A DNA stretch of 9,247 bases. Origin: Deltaproteobacteria bacterium (GTDB lineage: Bacteria; Desulfobacterota; Desulfobacteria; Desulfobacterales; JAUVGT01). Every line of letters starts with the position of its first letter. Position 1 is the stretch's first letter. The stretch covers positions 1-9,247 of the forward strand of contig JAUVGT010000193.1 of assembly GCA_030593645.1 (NCBI GenBank), read 5' to 3'. Shown here one piece after another: positions 1 through 6,052 of the stretch. The position numbers and the translations under genes were made by a program. The notes below the pieces were generated by a model, which was not told the origin of the DNA, did not search any database, and saw nothing but the letters and a program-made list of their open reading frames with translations.

Positions 1-435
1 ACAAAGGACGGGTCGGATGCATCCCAAAAACTTGTCGATCTGATAGCCGGATCAAAATTTGCGAAACACGTTCAACTATTAATGTTTCAGGGGATCACGC
101 TGGCCGGTTTTAATGTGATTGATGTATTCCATATCCATAAAGAACTCAGAGTTCCTGTGCTGATTGTTGCCCGAAACCTGCCTGATTGTGAATCAATAAA
201 AAGAGCGCTTCTGACAAGGATCACCGATGGTGATAAAAAGTGGATGATAATCGAAAAACTGGGGCAGATGGAGCAGACAAAAAATATTTATATTCAAAGG
301 GTCGGAATGGGATTTGAAGAAGCAGTCAGGGTTATTGAAAGGTTTGCAGTCCACAGTAATATTCCGGAGCCGGTTCGTACAGCCCACCTGATTGCGGGTG
401 CGATTGAAGAAGGGCAGAGTCGGGGGAATCCCTGA
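1..435 (+). CDS. DUF99 / UPF0215 family protein, 5'-truncated by the window edge
   Basis: The reading frame is open from base 1 to a TGA at 433-435, so the window holds the last 144 codons; the internal ATG at 82 is not the true start. The segment ITLAGFNVIDVFHIHKEL, then PVLIVARNLPD and SIKRALL, and the ending NIPEPVRTAHLIAGAI-GQSRG, match the DUF99 (UPF0215) pattern as I know it. This family is widespread in archaea and sporadic in bacteria, and is structurally related to endonuclease V. No enzymatic role should be assumed, because the N-terminal part with likely metal ligands is outside the window. The gene ends 9 bases before the stop codon of a convergent minus-strand gene. It has no evident link to the aromatic degradation cluster. 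The family call is fairly secure; the function is unknown. Confidence 0.8.
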   Translation, partial: TKDGSDASQKLVDLIAGSKFAKHVQLLMFQGITLAGFNVIDVFHIHKELRVPVLIVARNLPDCESIKRALLTRITDGDKKWMIIEKLGQMEQTKNIYIQRVGMGFEEAVRVIERFAVHSNIPEPVRTAHLIAGAIEEGQSRGNP

Positions 436-444
436 AACTTCCAG

Positions 445-780
445 TTAAGAGGCAATGAATACCTGATCATCGAAGTGTTTTTTCAAATCAGCCGAAAGAT
501 TTTCAGCCTTTGCTTCGTCCTTCAGTTCAACCATCAGTTCGCCTTTTTCACCCAGAACAAGTTTGCCCTTCGATTCGACAACCTCTGCAACCTCATCGGG
601 GTCAACGGTCCACCAGCCGCGAGTCCTCATCAGAAGTTCCCTGCCTTTTAAACGGCGGGGTGTAATCAGGTCAATACTTCGAAACCAGGCGTCCCATCCG
701 ATCATGGCCGGTTCTTTAAGAACAGGGCTTACAGGATCGTGGTATATTCGGCAGCGGCCAAAAAGTCTTAGGCGAATCAT
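445..780 (-). CDS. Hypothetical protein, 111 aa
   Basis: I do not recognise this protein. It begins MIRLRLFGRCRIYHDP and has a central WDAWFRSIDLITPRRLKGRELLMRTRGWW stretch rich in Arg and Trp. The C-terminal half is acidic and Lys/Glu-rich, probably helical, and ends FDDQVFIAS. No signal peptide, membrane segment or cysteine cluster is visible. Its ATG at 780 overlaps the stop codon of the upstream gene in an ATGA arrangement (777-780), which points to translational coupling. A GGAG about 8 bases upstream can serve as ribosome binding site. The coupling is the main reason for choosing this strand over the overlapping + strand frame at 563-847. The two genes probably form one small transcription unit of unknown role. 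Confidence 0.65.
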   Translation of the reverse strand: MIRLRLFGRCRIYHDPVSPVLKEPAMIGWDAWFRSIDLITPRRLKGRELLMRTRGWWTVDPDEVAEVVESKGKLVLGEKGELMVELKDEAKAENLSADLKKHFDDQVFIAS

Positions 781-1115
781 GTGTCCTGCTCCCGGATCAA
801 AGCATGAAATGGGTTGTTTTCAGGAAGTAGGTTTTCAGGCAGTTTAAACTTTTTCGCACTAAAAATGTGTGAAAGACATAACCTGTAAATCTCAACATAA
901 GATTTTTCATCAATCTGATAACGTTTCGATAATGCTGTGGAGTGAACATTTTCAAATAAAGCCAAAGCTTCTTTTTTGAGATCAGAAAGTCGACCGTCAA
1001 AAGGCTTTGTCCCCGTGGATATGAGATAATGATGATAGGCCTTTTCCATGTTTGAAAATATTTTTCGCATGCTCTGAACTGAAGGATCATGACCCCATTC
1101 ATCATTGGATTTCAT
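777..1115 (-). CDS. Hypothetical protein, 112 aa
   Basis: I do not recognise this protein. It starts MKSNDEWGHDPSVQSMRKIF and is mostly predicted-helical, charged and soluble, with several aromatic residues (KAYHHYLI, KSYVEIYRLCLSHIF). No catalytic motif is visible. The frame is open up to an ATG at 1241, but I place the start at 1115. There an AAAGGA motif (1123-1128) sits 7 bases upstream, while the longer version would run through a perfect inverted repeat (1137-1168) and has no comparable ribosome site. The stop overlaps the ATG of the next gene by 4 bases. The two proteins may act together, but nothing in the sequence says how. Confidence 0.65.
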   Translation of the reverse strand: MKSNDEWGHDPSVQSMRKIFSNMEKAYHHYLISTGTKPFDGRLSDLKKEALALFENVHSTALSKRYQIDEKSYVEIYRLCLSHIFSAKKFKLPENLLPENNPFHALIREQDT

Positions 1116-1122
1116 ATGGTTA

Positions 1123-1128
1123 TCCTTT
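1123..1128 (-). promoter_or_regulatory. Ribosome binding site that decides the 1115 start
   Basis: AAAGGA on the minus strand, 7 bases before the ATG at 1115. It supports the 112-residue form of the hypothetical gene rather than the 154-residue open frame. Confidence 0.6.
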
Positions 1129-1136
1129 GAAAATAC

Positions 1137-1168
1137 CAAAGGTGTTAAACGTTCGCTTAACACCTTTG
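1137..1168. repeat. 12-bp perfect inverted repeat (operator or 5' UTR hairpin)
   Basis: CAAAGGTGTTAA at 1137-1148 is exactly complementary to TTAACACCTTTG at 1157-1168, with an 8-base spacer. It lies 21 bases upstream of the chosen ATG at 1115, just ahead of the ribosome site. On the minus strand it could be a repressor operator or a leader hairpin. Neither side carries a T-run, so it does not look like an intrinsic terminator. A second, smaller dyad (CATCAA, 3-base spacer, TTGATG) lies further upstream at 1203-1217. Confidence 0.6.
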
Positions 1169-1251
1169 ATCTTCCAATCAACAGCCTCGGAAAGTTTTGG
1201 CTCATCAAATGTTGATGGTCTCTGCCAGCCTTGATTTTCAAGATCGTATTA

Positions 1252-1411
1252 AGGGTTCGCGTAAAAATAAATTCACAAATTTTAAAGGTCGAGGCGCCCA
1301 GTCGGCAAGGCGCAAAAGCGCAGAAATATCAAGCATATTTCGAGCTTTTGCAGCGCAGCCGAATGGGATGATTCGCCCCTTAAAATGTGAAGTTATTTTT
1401 GCGCGAGCCCT
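1252..1411. repeat. 160-bp imperfect palindrome, MITE-like or long hairpin element
   Basis: The left arm (1252-1329) and right arm (1335-1411) are complementary over nearly their whole length, roughly three quarters of positions with a few small gaps, around a 5-base loop CAAGC (1330-1334). The innermost 7 pairs (GAAATAT/ATATTTC) are perfect. The outer part shows paired blocks AGGGtTCGCG, AAAAATAA, TTCAC and ATTTTAA, and the middle part shows TCGGC and CAAAAGC. Both termini begin AGGG. No open frame or transposase is present and no clear target duplication is visible. It starts 13 bases beyond the stop of the fused dehydrogenase/hydratase gene, so it could also fold at the 3' end of that operon's mRNA. 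A T-rich stretch (1421-1426) lies on the + side only. With the inverted repeat at 1137-1168 it accounts for the gene-free stretch 1116-1424. Confidence 0.75.
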
Positions 1412-1424
1412 AAGTTGACATTTT

Positions 1425-3464
1425 TTATTTTCCTGAAAACTCCGGACGTTTCCGGCCGGCTGACGATAATCCTTCAAGGGCATCGGCGGTGGAAAATATT
1501 TCGCTGAGCCTGCCGAGTTCGATTTCCACGGCATCCTCCATGGATTTTTCGACCTGTGTATCGATGATATCGCTTGCCATCTTTAAAGCAATGGGTGCTT
1601 TATAGCCGATAATTTTGGCCGTTTTGGCCGCAAGTCCTTCATCAACGCCTTCGGGTTTCTGCCCCGCGAGGAGTTTTTCAACATTATCATTGGTGGTCAT
1701 TGCAGCAAAAGGTTTGAATTTTTCAGGAATATCCCTGCTGCGGTATTTATCGGATTTACCGGCTTCCGCAAGCTCTTTGATCGCGGATTCTATTTCAGCA
1801 GGCTCTACGACTTTTGTTACGATGCCGAGTTCAAACGCATCCTGGGCTGAAACAGGCGCACCGGTAAAAACATAATACTTGGTGAGTTCCGGTCCCACGT
1901 GGCGCATAAACCTCAGCATTCCCCCGAGACCGGGATATATACCAATTCCGGTTTCTGGAAACGCCATTGAACCCGCGGGTGTGGCGACTATGGCCTGGCA
2001 GGAAAGAGCCAGTTCACTGCCGCCGCCGAGTGACAGGCCGTCTAAAAGCGCGATGGTCAGTTTGTCAGAGTTTTCGATTTTAAGGAGCAGTTCATGTCCT
2101 TTCCTGGTGAAATCGACAATATCGGGGATTTTACCGGCCTTAATATTCTGAACAAAGTATCGGATATCAGCGCCGGCCACAAAAGCCTTCCCGGCACCCT
2201 GCAGAACGATTGTTTTGACATCCGGATTGTTTTCAGCTTCAGCAAATTGTTTTTCAAGCTGGGCCACAACGGCTTCGTTCAGAGCGTTCATCGCCTCCGG
2301 CCGGTTTAATGTAATAGTGGCAATATCGTCTTTCACTTCAAGATCAACAACTTTGAATTCAAAAGGTTTTCCAAGGGCTTTCTGGTTTTCAAGAATTTTT
2401 GGCATCTTGAAATCAGGATATCTTTTTGTAACCGCATCAACAACTTTATATGCTTTGTCGATGCCGATTCTGTTCATGATTTCAAACGGACCCATGATCC
2501 AGCGGAGACCGATTTTCGCGCCGCGGTCGGTATCTTCGATGGTCGCAACATCCTCATCAACCAATGCCGCTGAAACTCCGAGGCATACTCCCAGGAATCT
2601 GTCAATCACCGTATCGATTTTCGATTCATCCACTTCACCTTCAAGATTCCAGTTTTCATTTTTTTCCATCTGGGTTTTCAGTCTCTCAGCGGGCGCGTAA
2701 AACGGGCCGAGTTCATTTCCCAGTGTGGTGGACGCATGAACCGCGATGGGAATACCGGTAACATTCATAAGCAGAAATGGTCCCATTCCGATTTTGAATG
2801 CGCGTTTTCCGCCCTCTTCGATGGTGGGGATATTCGCGACATCTTCTTCCAGCATGCGGGCCGCTTCATTCAGGAACGGTACAAAAAACCGGTTGACCGC
2901 AAAACCGGGGGCATCTTTGACGAGTATGGATGTTTTACCATGGAGTTTTGCGGCCAGTAAGGATTTTTCTATGGTTTCCCGGCTGGTACCCTCATGGGGA
3001 ATGATTTCAAGCAGCCTGTTTTTTGCCGGATGAAAAAAGTAATGGAGCCCGATAAAGCGGTCCGGCCGTGATATATTATCCGCGAATTCTTTTACAAAGA
3101 AACTTGATGTGTTTGTCGCAAGAATTGTTTTATCCGAACAGATCTTATCCAGTTTTTTAAAAAGATCAGCCTTTACTTCTTTATTTTCAAACACCGCTTC
3201 GATCACAAGATCAGCATCAGAAACAGCTTCAAAATCAGTGGTCCCATGAATACGCGAAAGGATTTCATCCACTTTTTCAGATGTGAAAATTTTTCTTTCG
3301 ACACCTTCCTGGAGCAGCCCTTTGATTGTTTCCAGACCCCGTTGAACAAATTCATCCTTTATGTCAATCATAACCGTATTGATGCCTTCCTGGGCAATTT
3401 TCTGGGCAATGCCGCTTCCCATGTTACCCGCGCCGATGACACCTATTTTATTTATTTGAGCCAT
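1425..3464 (-). CDS. Fused 3-hydroxyacyl-CoA dehydrogenase / enoyl-CoA hydratase
   Basis: A 679-residue bifunctional beta-oxidation enzyme with the dehydrogenase first and the hydratase second, the reverse of FadB/FadJ order. The NAD-binding Rossmann motif GAGNMG is at 11-16. The catalytic pair is probably H141 (in GLHYFFHP) and E153 (in LLEIIP). The dehydrogenase C-terminal domain starts near 185 (APGFAVNRFFVPFLNEA), with a second such segment around 285-350. The crotonase domain (about 373-560) has the oxyanion-hole segment AFVAGADI (427-434) and both catalytic glutamates, E484 (GGGSEL) and E504 (PETGIG), so both halves look active. AGGAGG stands 4 bases before the ATG. It is the last gene of the minus-strand operon, 34 bases after dch. 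In context it probably oxidises 3-hydroxypimelyl-CoA and may also handle crotonyl-CoA/3-hydroxybutyryl-CoA later in the pathway. PimF of pimelate degradation is a known dehydrogenase/hydratase fusion. Substrate is inferred. Confidence 0.9.
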   Translation of the reverse strand: MAQINKIGVIGAGNMGSGIAQKIAQEGINTVMIDIKDEFVQRGLETIKGLLQEGVERKIFTSEKVDEILSRIHGTTDFEAVSDADLVIEAVFENKEVKADLFKKLDKICSDKTILATNTSSFFVKEFADNISRPDRFIGLHYFFHPAKNRLLEIIPHEGTSRETIEKSLLAAKLHGKTSILVKDAPGFAVNRFFVPFLNEAARMLEEDVANIPTIEEGGKRAFKIGMGPFLLMNVTGIPIAVHASTTLGNELGPFYAPAERLKTQMEKNENWNLEGEVDESKIDTVIDRFLGVCLGVSAALVDEDVATIEDTDRGAKIGLRWIMGPFEIMNRIGIDKAYKVVDAVTKRYPDFKMPKILENQKALGKPFEFKVVDLEVKDDIATITLNRPEAMNALNEAVVAQLEKQFAEAENNPDVKTIVLQGAGKAFVAGADIRYFVQNIKAGKIPDIVDFTRKGHELLLKIENSDKLTIALLDGLSLGGGSELALSCQAIVATPAGSMAFPETGIGIYPGLGGMLRFMRHVGPELTKYYVFTGAPVSAQDAFELGIVTKVVEPAEIESAIKELAEAGKSDKYRSRDIPEKFKPFAAMTTNDNVEKLLAGQKPEGVDEGLAAKTAKIIGYKAPIALKMASDIIDTQVEKSMEDAVEIELGRLSEIFSTADALEGLSSAGRKRPEFSGK

Positions 3465-3498
3465 GAAACCTCCTGTGAAATTTTATGTCGTTCTCAAT

Positions 3499-4269
3499 TT
3501 ATTTGTTTTTCCACTCAGGTCTTCTTCTCTCTTCGAAACTCTTAATTCCCTCGAGTGTATCCTCTGTTTTCATCATCGTGTTGAGGAAGTAGTCACTGAC
3601 AGATTCAACCGCTTTGGTAAAATCCATACCGATATGATTTCTGACCGCACGTTTGTTCAGGCGGATAATCAACGGGCTGTTTACCTGTATCTCCTTGATC
3701 AGTTTCGCAAGAGCTTCTGAAAAAGATTCATCCTCAACGGTCTGGCTTACAAACCCCATGCTTTTTGCGTCTTCAGCAGAGTAGCGTCTTCCGGTTGTGC
3801 ATACTTCTATTGCCTTTGCCGGCCCCACCAGTTCTGCCAGCCGGATGGCCGCGTATGGAGGAAAGAACCCGAGCTTGATTTCAGGCTGACCAAACACCGC
3901 ATTTTTTGAAGCCAGCACAATATCACAGGCAATGGCGACTTCCATCCCGCCGCCCAGGCATGCTCCGTGTACAGCGGCGATTGTCGGCACATCGAGTTTG
4001 TTAATCAACTCGAATATTCGATTGAATACGGCGACCATTTCATCAACCAAACCGGGCTTATGATCCGCAACTTCCACCCCCGCGCACCAGCTCGGTCCCT
4101 CACCCTTTATGACCAGGCATTTAAGGTTATCATCCGTAATCAGTTTTTCAAGTTCCCCATTCAGTTCTTTCATCATTTCAATGTTAAGAACATTGTGCTT
4201 GGGCCGTTTAAAAGTAATATGTGCGACACTTTCCATATTGTCGACTATTAAATGTTTCAGATCAGACAT
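3499..4269 (-). CDS. dch: Probable cyclohexa-1,5-diene-1-carbonyl-CoA hydratase (Dch/BamR-like)
   Basis: A 256-residue crotonase-fold enzyme. In benzoyl-CoA degradation Dch adds water to cyclohexa-1,5-diene-1-carbonyl-CoA, giving 6-hydroxycyclohex-1-ene-1-carbonyl-CoA, the substrate of Had. Visible features are the oxyanion-hole region GPSWCAGVEV (58-67), GACLGGGMEV with E110, and FGQPEIKLGFFPPYA with E130. The C-terminal EGIKSFEERRRPEW resembles the corresponding end of Thauera Dch as I recall it, as do the segment VADHKP and the FP after the second glutamate. Length also agrees (about 257). General enoyl-CoA hydratases lack several of these features, but paralogues exist, so the exact substrate is moderately sure. 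Co-location with had and bamA supports it. The start is taken at 4269 rather than 4284, because the upstream ATG overlaps the Shine-Dalgarno sequence of the downstream one. Confidence 0.75.
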   Translation of the reverse strand: MSDLKHLIVDNMESVAHITFKRPKHNVLNIEMMKELNGELEKLITDDNLKCLVIKGEGPSWCAGVEVADHKPGLVDEMVAVFNRIFELINKLDVPTIAAVHGACLGGGMEVAIACDIVLASKNAVFGQPEIKLGFFPPYAAIRLAELVGPAKAIEVCTTGRRYSAEDAKSMGFVSQTVEDESFSEALAKLIKEIQVNSPLIIRLNKRAVRNHIGMDFTKAVESVSDYFLNTMMKTEDTLEGIKSFEERRRPEWKNK

Positions 4270-4277
4270 GTTTTTTG

Positions 4278-4282
4278 TCCTC
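4278..4282 (-). promoter_or_regulatory. Ribosome binding site that decides the dch start
   Basis: GAGGA on the minus strand, 8 bases before the ATG at 4269. The competing in-frame ATG at 4284 directly abuts this motif (ATGAGGA), so its own upstream region offers no comparable site. Confidence 0.55.
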
Positions 4283-4299
4283 ATGATTAGAATGGATGT

Positions 4300-4340
4300 G
4301 AAGTGGTTTTAAGCCTGGTTAAAAGCCTTGAAACCACTTC
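4300..4340. repeat. Intercistronic hairpin between the Zn-ribbon gene and dch
   Basis: GAAGTGGTTT at 4300-4309 is perfectly complementary to AAACCACTTC at 4331-4340. With one G-T wobble and three further pairs the stem extends to about 14 bp around a 13-base loop. No T-run follows on the minus strand, so it does not look like a normal terminator. It may be an mRNA-processing or stability element that separates expression of the thiolase pair from dch, or a protein-binding site. This role is inferred. Confidence 0.6.
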
Positions 4341-4363
4341 TATTGGTTTTCGATTCAAACGAT

Positions 4364-4798
4364 TTACGCTTTTTGAAATACATAATTAAGCTGACCGTTC
4401 GAGAGCGTATTTACTGCGGTGGTCATCTCCATACCAATTTTGATCTCATCATCCGGAACATCGCCGGCAATCCTGCCAAATACTTTGTAATCTCCGTAAT
4501 CCAGCAGCGCGATAGAGTAGGGCAAATCGTCCTCAAAGCCAACCGGGGCGAATTGAAGTGTGCTGAATGTCACAAGCTTTCCTGTTCCGGTAATTTCATT
4601 CCATTCCATACTTGAGGAAAGGCAGTGGGAGCAGTCGGCACGGGGCGGGAAAAAAACAAATCCGCATTCCGTACATTTTGTAGTCATTACCTTTCCCTCT
4701 TCCAGGTGACTGATAAAATCGTTTATTTTTGATATGGAGGTAAAACTCACCGTGCCGAATTTTTTAAACCGATCATCTACATCTTTTTTAGTTCCCAT
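4364..4798 (-). CDS. Zn-ribbon/OB-fold (DUF35) thiolase partner, BbsA-like
   Basis: A 144-residue protein. After an N-terminal helical stretch it has a rubredoxin-type zinc ribbon with C42, C45, C56 and C59 (KCTECG and DCSHC). An OB-fold beta-rich part follows at about 65-140 (GTGKLVTFSTL, PYSIALLDYGDYKVFGRI). This is the DUF35 architecture. Family members form complexes with thiolases, for example in archaeal acetoacetyl-CoA thiolase/HMG-CoA synthase and in BbsAB, the benzoylsuccinyl-CoA thiolase of anaerobic toluene degradation. The gene begins 4 bases after the thiolase stop, and its Shine-Dalgarno GGGAGG lies inside the last thiolase codons, which implies tightly coupled synthesis. It is therefore most likely the structural subunit of that thiolase. 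It is not expected to be catalytic alone. Confidence 0.88.
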   Translation of the reverse strand: MGTKKDVDDRFKKFGTVSFTSISKINDFISHLEEGKVMTTKCTECGFVFFPPRADCSHCLSSSMEWNEITGTGKLVTFSTLQFAPVGFEDDLPYSIALLDYGDYKVFGRIAGDVPDDEIKIGMEMTTAVNTLSNGQLNYVFQKA

Positions 4799-4802
4799 GA
4801 TT

Positions 4803-5969
4803 TTACCTCCCGAGTATAGTTACATTACCGTACAGGCCAACACCGCCGATATTGTGGATTAAACCGATTTCAGGGTTCTTGACCTGGATATCACCGGCTT
4901 CATCCCTGAGCTGGTGTACAATCGTTCTGATCTGTGAACCGCCGGTTGCCCCAATCGGATGGCCCTTGGAGAGCAGGCCGCCGTCAACATTTACAGGAAT
5001 GCTTCCTTCTTTATAGGTTTCTTTGCTCTGGATCAATTCTTTGCCGCCGCCGGGCTCCGCGAATCCTAAATTTTCATAGGCCATCATTTCCGCGATGGTA
5101 AAGCAGTCATGAACTTCAGCAACATCAATATCTTTTGGAGTCACACCGGCCATCTTGTATGCCTGTTCTCCAGCCTGCCGGGCAGCGGTCAGACCTGAAA
5201 AAAGATCTCTGCCCGCGAGGTTGACAGTGGTGGTGGCGGCACCCAGTCCAAGAATCCAGACCGGTTTTTTAGAAAATTCTTTTGCTTTTTCTTCACTTGC
5301 CACGATAAGGCACGAACTGCCGTCCGCGTTTGCGCATGCATCACCCACCCGAAGCGGCGATGCAACCGGCCTGCCCATAATGTTTTCCGGATCACTGAAC
5401 ATCTCCATGGTGACCGGTTTGCGATATACGGCTTTTTCATTGATCTGGCCGTAAGTGGCCGCTTTTACGCGGATCGCGGCCAGGTCTTCAGGTTTGGTGC
5501 CGTATTTTTCCATGTGCGCTCTGGCGTACATGGCATAATACGCGGGCATCATTGTCCCAAAAGGGCTTTCCCATTGTATATCCGCGCCGCGGCCCATTCT
5601 TTCCTGTGATTCAGCGGATGTAATTTCTGACATTTTCTGGAACCCGACGACAGCGATCATATCATGCAGACCCGATTTGACCATTGAGTAGGCCAGTCTC
5701 AGGCCCGTGCTGCTCGATGAACAAAGACTTTCCACATAAAATGTGGGCTGCGGGTTGAGACCGAGATATTCGGCAAAAACACCTGCCGGTGAACGCTGTT
5801 TGTCATATTCAGGTGCCGAACAGACTATCGAAGCATCAATATTTTTTGCCGTTGCCTGGGCGTCATTCATGGCTTCCCTGAAACCTTCAAAAGCCAGTTC
5901 CTTGATTGAGCCCGGATATTTCCGGACAAAAGTACTTTGCCCCACACCGATGATTGCTACTTTTCCCAT
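4803..5969 (-). CDS. Thiolase (SCP2/BbsB-like), probable 3-oxopimelyl-CoA thiolase subunit
   Basis: A 388-residue thiolase-superfamily enzyme, a normal family length. The acyl-accepting cysteine is C83 in ESLCSSSSTGL. H287 is in VHDCFTIAEM and H337 in SKGHPIGATGG. At the position where degradative thiolases have the second cysteine (CxGGG) it reads HNIGG with H372, as is typical of the SCP2/archaeal-type group that partners with DUF35 proteins. AGAGG about 6 bases upstream supports the ATG at 5969. It lies between an SDR dehydrogenase (83 bases upstream) and its Zn-ribbon partner (4 bases downstream). In this cluster the natural reaction would be CoA-dependent cleavage of 3-oxopimelyl-CoA to glutaryl-CoA and acetyl-CoA. 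Alternatives are a toluene-type benzoylsuccinyl-CoA or another 3-oxoacyl-CoA as substrate. Family is sure, substrate inferred. Confidence 0.88.
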   Translation of the reverse strand: MGKVAIIGVGQSTFVRKYPGSIKELAFEGFREAMNDAQATAKNIDASIVCSAPEYDKQRSPAGVFAEYLGLNPQPTFYVESLCSSSSTGLRLAYSMVKSGLHDMIAVVGFQKMSEITSAESQERMGRGADIQWESPFGTMMPAYYAMYARAHMEKYGTKPEDLAAIRVKAATYGQINEKAVYRKPVTMEMFSDPENIMGRPVASPLRVGDACANADGSSCLIVASEEKAKEFSKKPVWILGLGAATTTVNLAGRDLFSGLTAARQAGEQAYKMAGVTPKDIDVAEVHDCFTIAEMMAYENLGFAEPGGGKELIQSKETYKEGSIPVNVDGGLLSKGHPIGATGGSQIRTIVHQLRDEAGDIQVKNPEIGLIHNIGGVGLYGNVTILGR

Positions 5970-5984
5970 ACATTACCTCTCATT

Positions 5985-6017
5985 CAGCCCGGTATTATCG
6001 ATCATGTTAACGGGCTG
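5985..6017. repeat. 7-bp inverted repeat in the SDR-thiolase gap
   Basis: CAGCCCG (5985-5991) pairs with CGGGCTG (6011-6017) across a 19-base loop. Five Ts follow on the + strand only (6018-6022), which is the wrong strand for the minus operon. On the minus strand it lies just ahead of the thiolase ribosome site and could be a weak intercistronic hairpin. Significance is low. Confidence 0.3.
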
Positions 6018-6052
6018 TTTTTAAAATTTTATCGAGCCGGGAGTCTGGACTG

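Noticed and set aside
563..847. 94-residue + strand reading frame
   Set aside because: It overlaps two minus-strand genes that are translationally coupled, and its product is Ser/Arg/Pro-rich as shadow frames often are.
1116..1241. Longer N-terminus of the 112-residue hypothetical protein
   Set aside because: The extension runs across a perfect inverted repeat and lacks a good ribosome site, while the ATG at 1115 has AAAGGA at 7 bases.
2215..2700. 161-residue + strand reading frame
   Set aside because: It lies wholly antisense to the well-conserved fused dehydrogenase/hydratase and has shadow-like composition.
4270..4284. Start of dch at the upstream ATG (4284)
   Set aside because: That ATG abuts the Shine-Dalgarno sequence of the ATG at 4269. 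The shorter protein matches the family length and start.
5985..6022. Intrinsic terminator (stem followed by five Ts)
   Set aside because: The T-run is on the + strand, where no gene ends; the operon runs on the minus strand. The stem is only 7 bp with a 19-base loop.
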